From NCBI GenBank assembly GCA_041821265.1, contig JBGUEQ010000012.1, positions 1 through 64,000 on the forward strand: DNA of 64,000 bases, given 5' to 3'. This document shows positions 9,538-18,387 of this stretch, piece after piece. A program made the translations under genes and the position numbers. Origin of the DNA: Lachnotalea sp041821265. Its GTDB lineage: Bacteria > Bacillota > Clostridia > Lachnospirales > Lachnospiraceae. Each line of letters opens with the position of its first letter. Position 1 is the first letter of the stretch. The notes below the pieces were generated by a model. That model was not told the DNA's origin and searched no databases. It saw nothing but the letters and a program-made list of their open reading frames with translations.

Positions 9538-10371
9538 ATGGAAACAAATAAGAAACACAAAAAAAATAAAATTTTACTATATGCATTATTAATCATTGTA
9601 ACACTTATCATGCTAATGCCTTTTGCATGGATGTTATCCGCTTCTATTAAATTTAATAGAGATATATTTTCATTTCCAATTAAATGGATTCCAGCAGTTC
9701 CACAGTGGAGCAATTATGTTAAAATTTGGACAAAAATACCACTATTGACATTTATAAAGAATTCAGCCAAACTTACTGTTATAGTTACGATTTTACAACT
9801 TTTCACGAGTAGTTTTGCGGCATATGCATTTGCAAAATTAGACTTTAAAGGAAAAAATGGATTGTTTTTAGCATACATAGGAACGATTGCAGTGCCTTGG
9901 CAAGCAATTATGGTACCTCAGTTTATGATGATGCGTTCATTTCATTTAAATAATACACATTTGGCAATTATATGCTTGCAGGCATTTTCGGCATTTGGTG
10001 TATTCTTAATGAAACAATTTTATCAAAGTGTTCCGGACGAATTATGTGAGGCAGCTAGAATTGATGGAATGAATGAATATCAGATTTATGCAACAATAAT
10101 GCTTCCGCTTTCAAAGCCAGCATTGTCAACCTTAACTATTTTTACCTTTGTTAATACGTGGAATGACTTTTTAGGACCAATGCTTTATTTAACCAAAGAT
10201 GAATTGAAGACGATTCCAATAGGTCTTCGTATGTTTATTACTCAATATTCAGCAGAGTATGGACTCATTATGGCAGCATCTGTAATTGTATTAATTCCAG
10301 TATTAATTGTATTCTTATCTTTGCAGAAGTACTTTGTAGAAGGTGTTGCATCCTCAGGAATAAAGGGGTAA
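9538..10371 (+). CDS. ABC sugar transporter permease (MalG/UgpE-like)
   Basis: The 277-residue partner permease has six membrane segments and the EAA motif CEAARIDGMNEYQIYATIML (about residues 169-188). It starts 26 bases after the first permease, with AGGAGG in the gap. Together they form the membrane channel of the glycan importer. Confidence 0.92.
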   Translation: METNKKHKKNKILLYALLIIVTLIMLMPFAWMLSASIKFNRDIFSFPIKWIPAVPQWSNYVKIWTKIPLLTFIKNSAKLTVIVTILQLFTSSFAAYAFAKLDFKGKNGLFLAYIGTIAVPWQAIMVPQFMMMRSFHLNNTHLAIICLQAFSAFGVFLMKQFYQSVPDELCEAARIDGMNEYQIYATIMLPLSKPALSTLTIFTFVNTWNDFLGPMLYLTKDELKTIPIGLRMFITQYSAEYGLIMAASVIVLIPVLIVFLSLQKYFVEGVASSGIKG

Positions 10372-10443
10372 AAAGGTTACGATTCACAGAAATGTTGATT
10401 TTTCAAGATTTTGAATAGTAACAGATAAGAGATGGAGGTCAAA

Positions 10444-11613
10444 GTGAAGAAAATGTTTGAAGAAGAATCAATGATTACGGATACGGAAGTTTGTAATGCA
10501 CTTGAATTTTGTTCCCAGCAAGTTATCTCTAATTTGCCGGAATTTACAAATGAGTTTCAAAAGGCTTATAGCGAAAATAGATTTTATAAGCCCATACCAA
10601 ACAATGATTGGACAACAGGATTTTGGACAGGGGAAATTTGGCTTGCTTATGAATTTTGTGGAGACACAAGATTAAAAGAAGCTGGAGAAATTCAAATTGA
10701 TAGTTTCTTAAATAGAATTAATAATAAGATAGAAGTAGATCATCATGATATGGGATTCTTATATTCACCTTCTTGTGTGGCAGGTTATAAGTTGGTAAAT
10801 AGTAAGGCGGGAAGAGAAGCTGCAATAAAAGCGGCGGATCAATTGATTTCAAGGTATCATCCGGTTGGTGAGTTTATACAAGCCTGGGGAGCTATGGATG
10901 CGCCAGAAAATTATAGACTAATTATAGATTGCCTGTTAAATTTGCCTCTTCTATATTGGGCAACCAAGGAAACTGACGATATTAAATACAAAGAGATTGC
11001 ACAAAAGCATATCCATACAGCAATTGCAAATGTGATACGGGAGGATTATTCCACATGGCATACGTTTTTCTTTAACCTGGAGAATGGTGTACCTGATCAT
11101 GGTGCAACTTGTCAAGGATACCGTGATGGCTCTGCTTGGGCAAGAGGACAGGCATGGGGAGTATATGGTACTGCTTTAGCATTTAAATATACCCAAAAAG
11201 AAGAATACATTGAAATATTTAGAAATGTGTCTCAGTATTATTTAGAGCACTTGCCAAATGATTTGGTTCCCTATTGGGATTTGGAATTTGGTGAAGGTTC
11301 GACAGAGCCAAGAGACTCGTCATCTGCATCTATCGTAGCATGTGGTATGCTTGAGATGGCGAAATATTTAGAGGCAGAAGAAGCACAATATTATACGAAT
11401 CTTGCAAGAAAATTCATGAAATCGTTAACCGATCATTATGCAGTCAAAAATAGTAAAGAATCAAATGGCTTGGTTTTACACAGCACTTACTCCAATCATT
11501 CACCTTATAATACTTGTAATCATTATGGAGTTGATGAGTGCAATTCTTGGGGGGATTATTTCTATATGGAAGCATTAACAAGGTTAAATAAAGATTGGAA
11601 TTTATATTGGTAG
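10444..11613 (+). CDS. GH88 unsaturated glucuronyl hydrolase
   Basis: About 389 residues form an alpha/alpha-barrel of the GH88 family. It removes the 4,5-unsaturated uronic acid that a polysaccharide lyase leaves at the non-reducing end, by hydration of the double bond. Seen motifs are DWTTGFWTGEIW, the HHDMGFLYSPSC segment with the first conserved Asp, the IIDCLLNLPLLYW segment with the second, and GSAWARGQAWG. No signal peptide is visible, so it is cytoplasmic. I chose the GTG at 10444, because GGAGG at 10434-10438 lies 5 bases before it; the ATG at 10432 would overlap that site. Its presence implies that the linked heparinase-like enzyme is a true lyase. Confidence 0.9.
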   Translation: MKKMFEEESMITDTEVCNALEFCSQQVISNLPEFTNEFQKAYSENRFYKPIPNNDWTTGFWTGEIWLAYEFCGDTRLKEAGEIQIDSFLNRINNKIEVDHHDMGFLYSPSCVAGYKLVNSKAGREAAIKAADQLISRYHPVGEFIQAWGAMDAPENYRLIIDCLLNLPLLYWATKETDDIKYKEIAQKHIHTAIANVIREDYSTWHTFFFNLENGVPDHGATCQGYRDGSAWARGQAWGVYGTALAFKYTQKEEYIEIFRNVSQYYLEHLPNDLVPYWDLEFGEGSTEPRDSSSASIVACGMLEMAKYLEAEEAQYYTNLARKFMKSLTDHYAVKNSKESNGLVLHSTYSNHSPYNTCNHYGVDECNSWGDYFYMEALTRLNKDWNLYW

Positions 11614-11685
11614 GAATACATGGAGGACTCTGATTTATGATCGGAGTTCTTTTGAGAAATAAAATAAATATAAGGGGGCGAAATT

Positions 11686-13410
11686 ATGAAATTAGAGAGC
11701 AAAAAAGACTTCCAAGAATTATTATTAAGTATAGTCAAGCCATTGGAAGCGTATTATAGTGAGGGTAAAGCAGAATTAAACTTAGGGGTTACTGCAACCA
11801 ATTATGATCAAAAATCAATACTTATGGAGGCTTTTTCAAGACCGTTATGGGGATTAGTGCCATTTTGGGCAGGTGGTGGAGAAAATAAAGAATTCGAAGA
11901 GATATACCAGAAAGGTTTAGTCTCTGGAACTGATCCAAATAGTAAAGAATACTGGGGAGGTTTTCATGCATTTGATCAAAAATTTGTTGAAATGGCAGCG
12001 ATCTCGTATGGATTAATTCTTACACCAGAGAAATTATGGAATCCATTAAGTGCAGAAGAAAAAGATAATCTTGCAAACTGGCTATATGGTATTAATGACT
12101 ATCAGCTTCCAATTTGTAATTGGATATTGTTTGCGGTACTTGTAAATGTTGCACTTAAGAAGTTAGGCAAACCTTATGATGCAGCAAAGTTAAAATATTA
12201 TTTAAATGGAGTAGAAGAGTTCTATTTAGGTGATGGCTGGTATCAAGATGGTGATTCAGAGCAAAAGGATTACTATGTATCGTTTGCAATTCATTTTTAT
12301 AGTTTGTTTTATGCTAAGGTTATGGATAAAGAAGACCCAATACGATGTAAGAAATATAAAGAACGTGCAGAGTTATTTGGAAAAACATTTATTTACTGGT
12401 TTGATGAAGGTGGAGCAGCATTACCATTCGGGCGTTCCTTAAGTTATCGCTTTTCACAAGTGAGTTTTTGGTGCGCATGTCTGATGACAGATGTGTATCC
12501 ATTCTCCGTTGAAGTAATGAAAGGGTTAATTGTAAGACATTTAGAAGACTGGATGGAAAAGCCTATTTTTGATAGAGATCATATACTTACGATTGGTTAT
12601 GGTTATCCCAATCTAATCATGGCAGAACATTACAATGGTCCAGGTTCACCTTACTGGAGCTTAAAGACTTTTGCTGTTTTATTGTTGCCAGATGAGCATT
12701 CTTTTTGGACGGCAAAAGCGGCACCCTTACCAGAATTGAAAGAGCAAAAAGCATTGCAACAAGCCGATATGCTGATGCATCGATATTGCGGACATAATAC
12801 TGCTTATACGCCAGGTAAATACAGTGCGTTTGGTCACGGACAATCACAAGCTAAATATGGTAAATTTGCATATGATACAAGATTTGGTTTTAATGTATCC
12901 AAATCAAGCTTTGAACTAAATGAGTCGGCACCAGACAGCATGCTTGCATTCTGTATCAATGGAGATGTATATGTAAGAAGAATATGCGAAAATTTTATGA
13001 TTACGGACGAAACAATTTTTTCACAGTGGTCACCATTTCAAGGGATCAAAGTAGAAACCACTATTATTCCAACAAAAGAAGGCCATATCAGACAACACGT
13101 GATTCATAGTGAAATAGAATGTATCGCATATGATTGTGGATTTGCAGTAGCAGCTGATCCTTCACAGGGAATAGTCACAAATACTAGAGTAGGTAAGGCA
13201 GCAGCAGAGTGCGACTTTGAAAGTTGTGAAGTGACGGGCTATTATCTTGAACATACAGTAGAGAAAATGGAGAATGGAGAAATCATACTAGCGGCTCCTA
13301 ACACGAATATACTATATCCCAAGACTGTAATACCCACAGTAAAATATAAGATTCACAAAGGAGAAAGTTCAGTTAAAACTGTTGTGAAAGCGGTTTGGAA
13401 GAAAATATAG
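11686..13410 (+). CDS. DUF2264 family protein, probable glycoside hydrolase
   Basis: The 574-residue cytoplasmic protein matches the DUF2264 family over its whole length. Recognisable stretches are EAFSRPLWGLVPFWAGGG, YWGGFHAFDQKFVEMA, DGWYQDGD and FGRSLSYRF. From memory, members of this family have been reported as exo-acting glucuronidases (GH154); I cannot check that here. It is the last gene of the importer operon, 72 bases after the GH88 gene. Together these point to a glycan that carries glucuronic acid. Confidence 0.8.
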   Translation: MKLESKKDFQELLLSIVKPLEAYYSEGKAELNLGVTATNYDQKSILMEAFSRPLWGLVPFWAGGGENKEFEEIYQKGLVSGTDPNSKEYWGGFHAFDQKFVEMAAISYGLILTPEKLWNPLSAEEKDNLANWLYGINDYQLPICNWILFAVLVNVALKKLGKPYDAAKLKYYLNGVEEFYLGDGWYQDGDSEQKDYYVSFAIHFYSLFYAKVMDKEDPIRCKKYKERAELFGKTFIYWFDEGGAALPFGRSLSYRFSQVSFWCACLMTDVYPFSVEVMKGLIVRHLEDWMEKPIFDRDHILTIGYGYPNLIMAEHYNGPGSPYWSLKTFAVLLLPDEHSFWTAKAAPLPELKEQKALQQADMLMHRYCGHNTAYTPGKYSAFGHGQSQAKYGKFAYDTRFGFNVSKSSFELNESAPDSMLAFCINGDVYVRRICENFMITDETIFSQWSPFQGIKVETTIIPTKEGHIRQHVIHSEIECIAYDCGFAVAADPSQGIVTNTRVGKAAAECDFESCEVTGYYLEHTVEKMENGEIILAAPNTNILYPKTVIPTVKYKIHKGESSVKTVVKAVWKKI

Positions 13411-13426
13411 AATGATACAAAAACCT

Positions 13427-14041
13427 TTAAGTAATTGAATCAATTGATATATTGTGAGTCTTTTTATCGGTAAATAGAGCGCTTTCTATTTTAGTAATAG
13501 CAGTGTTGCCGGTCTTAAATTTTAACATTTCCTCAAAAGGAGTATCGGTGATGTAGCATTATAAACACATAATTACTGCACTATGAGTTACAATTGCAAC
13601 ATTATTAGAATTCTCTTCAATAATGTTATGTATAGTAACTAAAACGCGTTCAAGCAAATCTTGATAAGATTCACCCTCAGGAGGTTTTGCATACCCTCGG
13701 TTATTAGACCATTTTTTATATTCTGTTGGAAACTGGTTCTCAACGTTCTCCCAGGACATGCCTTCCCATTTTCCAAAATTTATTTCTTCTATACCTTCAA
13801 TTGGAATAAAGTCGATGTTAGTTTTTTGACTTAAAATGCTTGCTGTCTTAAATGCTCGCTTTTGCTTGCTTGTATAAATTTTTGAAAATTTATAATTTAA
13901 TTCCTTTATTTTATTATTCAAATTCTCGGCTTGCTCAATACCTGCAGCATTAAGTTCTATATCTTGAGAACCTTGAATTTTGTTATTTTGATTCCAATCA
14001 GTTTGACCGTGTCTTATGAAAAAAAGATGCAATAGATTCAC
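13427..14041 (-). pseudogene. Histidine phosphatase (phosphoglycerate mutase family), split by an in-frame stop
   Basis: The N-terminal 160 residues (14041 to 13559) have the family motif IRHGQTDWN with the catalytic histidine, the EEINFGKWEG acidic segment and the late THSA histidine motif. A TAA at 13559-13561 stops the frame just after VTHSAVIMCL. The same frame stays open for 43 more codons (to 13427) and encodes a plausible C-terminus, CYITDTPFEEMLKFKTGNTA. The full gene would be about 204 codons, normal for the family. Either a recent nonsense mutation has shortened it, or the stop is tolerated, since both catalytic histidines lie before it. The start may be the TTG at 14032, spaced correctly from AAGGTG, rather than the GTG at 14041. 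Confidence 0.8.
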
Positions 14042-14254
14042 CTTCCCTTATTATATTTAAATAGAGTTAATTACGTTATAATTAATACATAATAGTTATT
14101 CTTTACTAGTATATATTAATTGTATTGAAATTGATACTCCTGTTTATGTCTAGTAATCTAATAAAAATATGAATTATGAAGAATTTTGTGAAAAATAAAA
14201 AGGGTGTAGTCGCAAACCAAATACATTTTGTTGGCTTGTAACTCCATCCTTTTG
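14042..14254. other. Intergenic, no gene seen
   Basis: This AT-rich stretch lies between two minus-strand genes. Near 14200-14252 two segments, AAAAGGGTGTAGT and ACTCCATCCTTTT, can pair with G-U wobbles around a loop and may form a weak terminator. Nothing else is supported. Confidence 0.35.
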
Positions 14255-14400
14255 TTAATTAATAGGAAAGTTCTGCAAACTTCCCTATTAATTAAAAGGC
14301 ACTATGTGCCAAAATGCGAACCTCGTGGAGAAGAAGTTTATTGCTACGCAATCCACTCGGGTGCGAGAGTGTCTGCAAGCAGACACTTTGTTATATCATT
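14255..14400 (+). repeat. Dispersed palindromic repeat, long copy
   Basis: Four successive hairpins make up this copy. A is an 18-bp stem (14255-14272 with 14278-14295, one wobble). B is GGCACTATGTGCC (14298-14310). C is a middle part with TTGCTACGCAA (14341-14351). D is GTGTCTGC/GCAGACAC with an AA loop (14379-14396). The same order appears at 51998-52135. B to D appear at 24556-24648, C-D at 22791-22840, and A plus part of D at 8430-8492. No open reading frame of note lies inside it. Confidence 0.8.
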
Positions 14401-14433
14401 CGACTATATTTAATTGGATATCACTGGTTGCAT

Positions 14434-15183
14434 CTATTCGTATTCAACAACATCTAACCATTTTGTTAATAATTCTTTTTCATTAGGATTTTCTTTTCCT
14501 AATTGTGTAGCAGCTACGATTGGTAACCACTGCTGTACATATTGAATAGCAGTATCACTCTTGGTACAGAACTTATTTAAGTACATCTTAGCAAGTTCTT
14601 CGTCTTGAAGAGAAAAGAGGAGATAGGTTCTAGCTGCATCAGCACTTGCATTACCCTGAGTAGCATGCGCCCAATCTATCACAAAAGTACCTTTTTTACT
14701 TACAATCACATTACTCGGATTAAAATCACCATGACATACCTTCGTATGTTTTGGCATACGATCTAATCTTGCAAGTAATTCATATTTGGTAGAGGCATCG
14801 ATGGTAGTTAGTGCCTGAATTTTTCTGGAAAATTTATCTTTTTGTTTGTTTAGTAAAGGGGCTTTTTTAGACTCAATTTCTAATTGTAAATCAATAAATT
14901 GATCCATGTACTGTTCCATATCATTTGGATTCTCTTTCATTAATTCAGAGAATGTTTTACCTTCAATATATTCCATTGTAATAGACCAGTTACCATCAAG
15001 TTTTGAAACTTCTAAAATTCTGGGTATGTTTAATCCTGTTTCTTCTACTCTGGATTGATTCAGCGCTTCATTTAATACATCAGATTTGGGATAACATTCA
15101 TCGAATACCTTAATAGCAGTATCACCTGACTTATAAACCGTTTTTGTACTTCTTTTTGCAATTTCATTTTCGAGCTTCATCAT
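14434..15183 (-). CDS. Phosphotransferase, aminoglycoside phosphotransferase/choline kinase fold
   Basis: The 249-residue soluble protein has a kinase-like fold. The catalytic loop is CHGDFNPSNVIV (about residues 165-176), and FVIDWAHATQGN supplies the metal-binding Asp. The family includes aminoglycoside and macrolide phosphotransferases, and also many metabolic small-molecule kinases, so no resistance should be assumed. It stands alone with AAGGAGG five bases before the first of two ATG codons. A TATAAT-like box lies near 15230 on the minus strand. Confidence 0.82.
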   Translation of the reverse strand: MMKLENEIAKRSTKTVYKSGDTAIKVFDECYPKSDVLNEALNQSRVEETGLNIPRILEVSKLDGNWSITMEYIEGKTFSELMKENPNDMEQYMDQFIDLQLEIESKKAPLLNKQKDKFSRKIQALTTIDASTKYELLARLDRMPKHTKVCHGDFNPSNVIVSKKGTFVIDWAHATQGNASADAARTYLLFSLQDEELAKMYLNKFCTKSDTAIQYVQQWLPIVAATQLGKENPNEKELLTKWLDVVEYE

Positions 15184-15465
15184 TGTGTCCTCCTTTATAA
15201 ATAAAGATTATGTTGTTATTACTTATACGTATTATACTACAATTTGCAATAATTGTATATAATTAACAAATAAGTTGATAAAATTGATTGAAAAATATAA
15301 AATATAACAGTGAAAATGTAAGCGGTTTAAAAATATAAAAAGAAATGCTGTGTATTATTTACAATACCTATCACTTATCTATTCAAAATAAGAAATACTA
15401 CAAAAGCATAAGAATCTCGTGTAAAAGACTAAAAATGAAACATATCGTACTTTCAAATTCATTGC
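15184..15465. other. Intergenic, no gene seen
   Basis: This AT-rich DNA lies between the phosphotransferase promoter region and the adhE terminator. A short plus-strand frame at 15345-15551 runs through the terminator into the adhE end and has no ribosome site, so it is not called. Confidence 0.4.
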
Positions 15466-15500
15466 AAAAAGAGGCCAAAATCATATTCAGGCCTCTTTCT
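15466..15500 (-). terminator. adhE terminator
   Basis: AAAGAGGCC (15468-15476) pairs with GGCCTCTTT (15490-15498). Read on the minus strand, the stem ends in CTTTTT. It lies just after the adhE stop codon. Confidence 0.85.
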
Positions 15501-15527
15501 AATGTAGTATATCTTATGTTATTTAAT

Positions 15528-18152
15528 TTATTTACCGTAGTAAGCTTTTAAATAAAGTTCTTTCATTTCGCTTAATAATGGATATCTTGGATTTGCACCA
15601 GTACATTGATCATTAAATGCTTGCTCTACCATCTCATCTAAAGTAGCTAAGAAATCTTGTTCATCAATTCCGTATTCTTTAATGGTTTTCTTAATTCCAA
15701 CTTTAGCTTTTAATTCTTCTAAAGCAATGATGAATTTCTCAAAGGTTTCATTATCATCTTTTCCGACAATGCCAGCGAAACGTGCACAATCGCAATATCT
15801 TTCTTTTGCATGTGGGTATTGGTACTGTGAGAATGTACCCATTTTAGTAGGAACATCTACTGCATTGTAACGCATAACATGTGTAAGAACAAGTGCATTT
15901 GCAATACCATGTGGTAAGTGATGGAAAGCACCTAATTTATGAGCTAATGAATGGTTTAATCCAAGGAAAGCATTTGCAAATGCCATACCAGCCATACAAG
16001 CAGCGTCAGCCATTTTTTCTCTAGCGATTGGATCATTAGCACCATTTTCATATGCGGATGGTAAATATGAAAATACATTCTTAATTGCTTTTAATGCAAG
16101 ACCATCAGTATAATCTGAAGCCATAATTGATACATAAGCTTCAATTGCATGAGTCATTACATCAATACCAGATGCACTTGTTAATCCCTTAGGTTGGCTC
16201 ATTGTGTTATCAGCATCTATAATAGCCATGTTTGGCATTAATTCATAATCAGCCAGTGGATATTTAACACCTGTAGTTTCATCTGTTATTACTGCGAAAG
16301 GTGTAACTTCTGAGCCAGTTCCTGAAGAAGTAGGAATTGCTACAAAATAAGCTTTTTCTCCCATCTTAGGGAATGTATAGACTCTCTTACGGATATCCAT
16401 AAATGTCATAGCCATTTTCATAAAGTCTGCTTCTGGATGTTCATATAATACCCACATAATCTTTGCAGCATCCATTGCGGAACCACCACCAAGTGCGATA
16501 ATTACATCAGGTTCAAATGCAGTCATTGCTTTTGCACCTTCAGTAGCACAGCCAAGTGTTGGATCTGGTGCAACTTCGAAGAAACAAGTATGTTGAATTC
16601 CCATAGAATCTAATTTATCTGTAATAGGTTTTGCATAACCATTTTTATAAAGAAATGCGTCAGTTACAATAAAAGCTTTTTTCTTTCCCATCACTGTTCC
16701 AAGTTCATCTAGTGCGATAGGCATACAACCTTTTTTGAAGTAAACCTTCTCAGGTGCTCTAAACCAAAGCATATTTTCTCTCCTTTCAGCAACCGTTTTT
16801 ACATTAATCAAATGTTTAACACCAACATTTTCAGAAACAGAGTTTCCACCCCAAGAACCACATCCGAGAGTTAAGGATGGTGTTAATTTGAAGTTGTAAA
16901 GGTCACCAATACCACCTTGTGAAGCAGGAGTATTTACTAAAATACGACAAGTTTTCATTGCAGCGGCATGTTTTGCCATTTTCTCTTTTTCAGAAGTGTG
17001 GATAAAAAGGGAAGCGGTATGACCGTATCCACCATCAGCAACTAACTGCTCTGCCTTAGTAATTGCTTCATCAAATGTTTTTGCTTTGTACATTGCTAAA
17101 ACTGGTGATAATTTTTCATGAGCAAATTCTTCGGAAATATCAACGGATTCAACTTCGCCGATAATAATCTTAGTAGTTACAGGAACATCAACGCCAGCAA
17201 GTTTTGCAATGGTGTATGCGCTCTGTCCTACGATTTTAGCATTTAAAGCGCCATTTATAATAATTGTTTTTCTAACTTTTTCAATTTCAGCAGTCTTTAA
17301 GAAATAACATCCTCTGAATGCAAATTCTTTCTTAACTGCTTCATAAACTTTTTCAAGTACAGTTACTGATTGTTCAGATGCACAAATCATACCATTATCA
17401 AAAGTTTTTGACTGGATAATTGAGTTAACTGCAAGTTGTACATCAGCAGTATCATCAATAATTACTGGAGTATTACCAGGACCAACACCAAGTGCAGGCT
17501 TTCCAGATGAATATGCAGCATTAACCATTCCAGGTCCACCAGTTGCTAAGATAATATCAGCATTTTTCATAACTTCATTTGTAAGCTCAAGAGAAGGTAC
17601 ATCAATCCATCCTATAATTTCTTCAGGAGCTCCAGCTTTAACAGCAGCTTCAAGAACGATTCTAGCAGCTTCTATCGTACAGTTTTTTGCACGTGGATGT
17701 GGGGAAATAATAATTGCATTTCTAGTTTTTAATGATATCAATGTTTTGAATATTGCAGTTGAGGTTGGATTCGTTGTTGGGATAACAGCAGCAATTAATC
17801 CGATTGGTTCAGCTATTTTCTTGATTCCAAACGCTAAATCTTCTTCAATCACTCCACAAGTTTTAGTATCTTTATATGCATTGTAAATATATTCAGCAGC
17901 ATAATGATTTTTAATTACTTTATCTTCAACTATACCCATGCCTGTTTCTGCAACAGCCATTTTAGCCAAAGGAATTCTTTGCATATTAGCAGCTACAGAT
18001 GCAGCAAAAAAGATTTCATCTACCTGTTCTTGAGTGTAAGTTGCAAAGATTTTTTGTGCTTCTCTCATTTTTTTCATTTTAGCAATTAATGCATCAACAC
18101 TATCAATTGTATCTGATACTGGTTCGCTAACTACTTGGTCTTTCTTTGACAT
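15528..18152 (-). CDS. adhE: Bifunctional acetaldehyde-CoA/alcohol dehydrogenase
   Basis: The 874-residue fusion has an N-terminal CoA-acylating aldehyde dehydrogenase (about 1-440) and a C-terminal iron-dependent alcohol dehydrogenase (about 455-874). It turns acetyl-CoA into ethanol in two NADH-consuming steps and is the main redox outlet of ethanol-forming Clostridia. The catalytic cysteine sits in GMICASEQS near residue 257. The nucleotide-binding GGGSAMDAAK and the metal-site region LNHSLAHKLGAFHHLPHG are intact. The length is normal. It is monocistronic, with a strong GGAGG site, a consensus promoter with redox-operator-like boxes upstream and its own terminator. AdhE usually forms helical spirosomes in the cytoplasm. 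Confidence 0.97.
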   Translation of the reverse strand: MSKKDQVVSEPVSDTIDSVDALIAKMKKMREAQKIFATYTQEQVDEIFFAASVAANMQRIPLAKMAVAETGMGIVEDKVIKNHYAAEYIYNAYKDTKTCGVIEEDLAFGIKKIAEPIGLIAAVIPTTNPTSTAIFKTLISLKTRNAIIISPHPRAKNCTIEAARIVLEAAVKAGAPEEIIGWIDVPSLELTNEVMKNADIILATGGPGMVNAAYSSGKPALGVGPGNTPVIIDDTADVQLAVNSIIQSKTFDNGMICASEQSVTVLEKVYEAVKKEFAFRGCYFLKTAEIEKVRKTIIINGALNAKIVGQSAYTIAKLAGVDVPVTTKIIIGEVESVDISEEFAHEKLSPVLAMYKAKTFDEAITKAEQLVADGGYGHTASLFIHTSEKEKMAKHAAAMKTCRILVNTPASQGGIGDLYNFKLTPSLTLGCGSWGGNSVSENVGVKHLINVKTVAERRENMLWFRAPEKVYFKKGCMPIALDELGTVMGKKKAFIVTDAFLYKNGYAKPITDKLDSMGIQHTCFFEVAPDPTLGCATEGAKAMTAFEPDVIIALGGGSAMDAAKIMWVLYEHPEADFMKMAMTFMDIRKRVYTFPKMGEKAYFVAIPTSSGTGSEVTPFAVITDETTGVKYPLADYELMPNMAIIDADNTMSQPKGLTSASGIDVMTHAIEAYVSIMASDYTDGLALKAIKNVFSYLPSAYENGANDPIAREKMADAACMAGMAFANAFLGLNHSLAHKLGAFHHLPHGIANALVLTHVMRYNAVDVPTKMGTFSQYQYPHAKERYCDCARFAGIVGKDDNETFEKFIIALEELKAKVGIKKTIKEYGIDEQDFLATLDEMVEQAFNDQCTGANPRYPLLSEMKELYLKAYYGK

Positions 18153-18214
18153 AAGTGATATCCTCCATAAATAATAAATGATGTAATATTAATAGTTATA
18201 TGTTTAAAAAATAA

Positions 18215-18265
18215 TTGATATTTATTTAACAAACTCATTATATAACATTGTTAATTTAATGTCAA
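18215..18265 (-). promoter_or_regulatory. adhE promoter with two Rex-like operators
   Basis: On the minus strand a perfect TTGACA (complement of 18260-18265), a 17-base spacer and TATAAT (complement of 18237-18242) precede adhE. Two boxes resemble the Rex site TTGTTAA-N4-TTAACAA. One at 18215-18232 (minus strand) matches 7 of 7 on the left half and 5 of 7 on the right. The other at 18248-18265 (plus strand) matches 7 of 7 and 4 of 7. Their centres are 33 bp apart, about three helical turns. One covers the -35 and spacer, the other the first transcribed bases. Rex senses NADH/NAD+ in Firmicutes, so repression of adhE at low NADH is expected. Confidence 0.72.
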
Positions 18266-18387
18266 TTATATAGGCCTAAAAAATATATACAAAGTTTTGC
18301 GAGCTTTTATAAAAATTATGTCAAATATAATCAAAAGGGTATCATATTTGATTTCTTTGTTTGTTCTACGAACGATATAAATATATA

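Noticed and set aside
13470..13490. A catabolite-repression (cre) site at GAAAGCGCTCT
   Set aside because: It lies inside the former C-terminal coding part of the phosphatase gene and only partly fits the consensus.
14434..15183. Aminoglycoside resistance
   Set aside because: The fold is shared with many metabolic kinases and no resistance-specific subfamily motif is visible.
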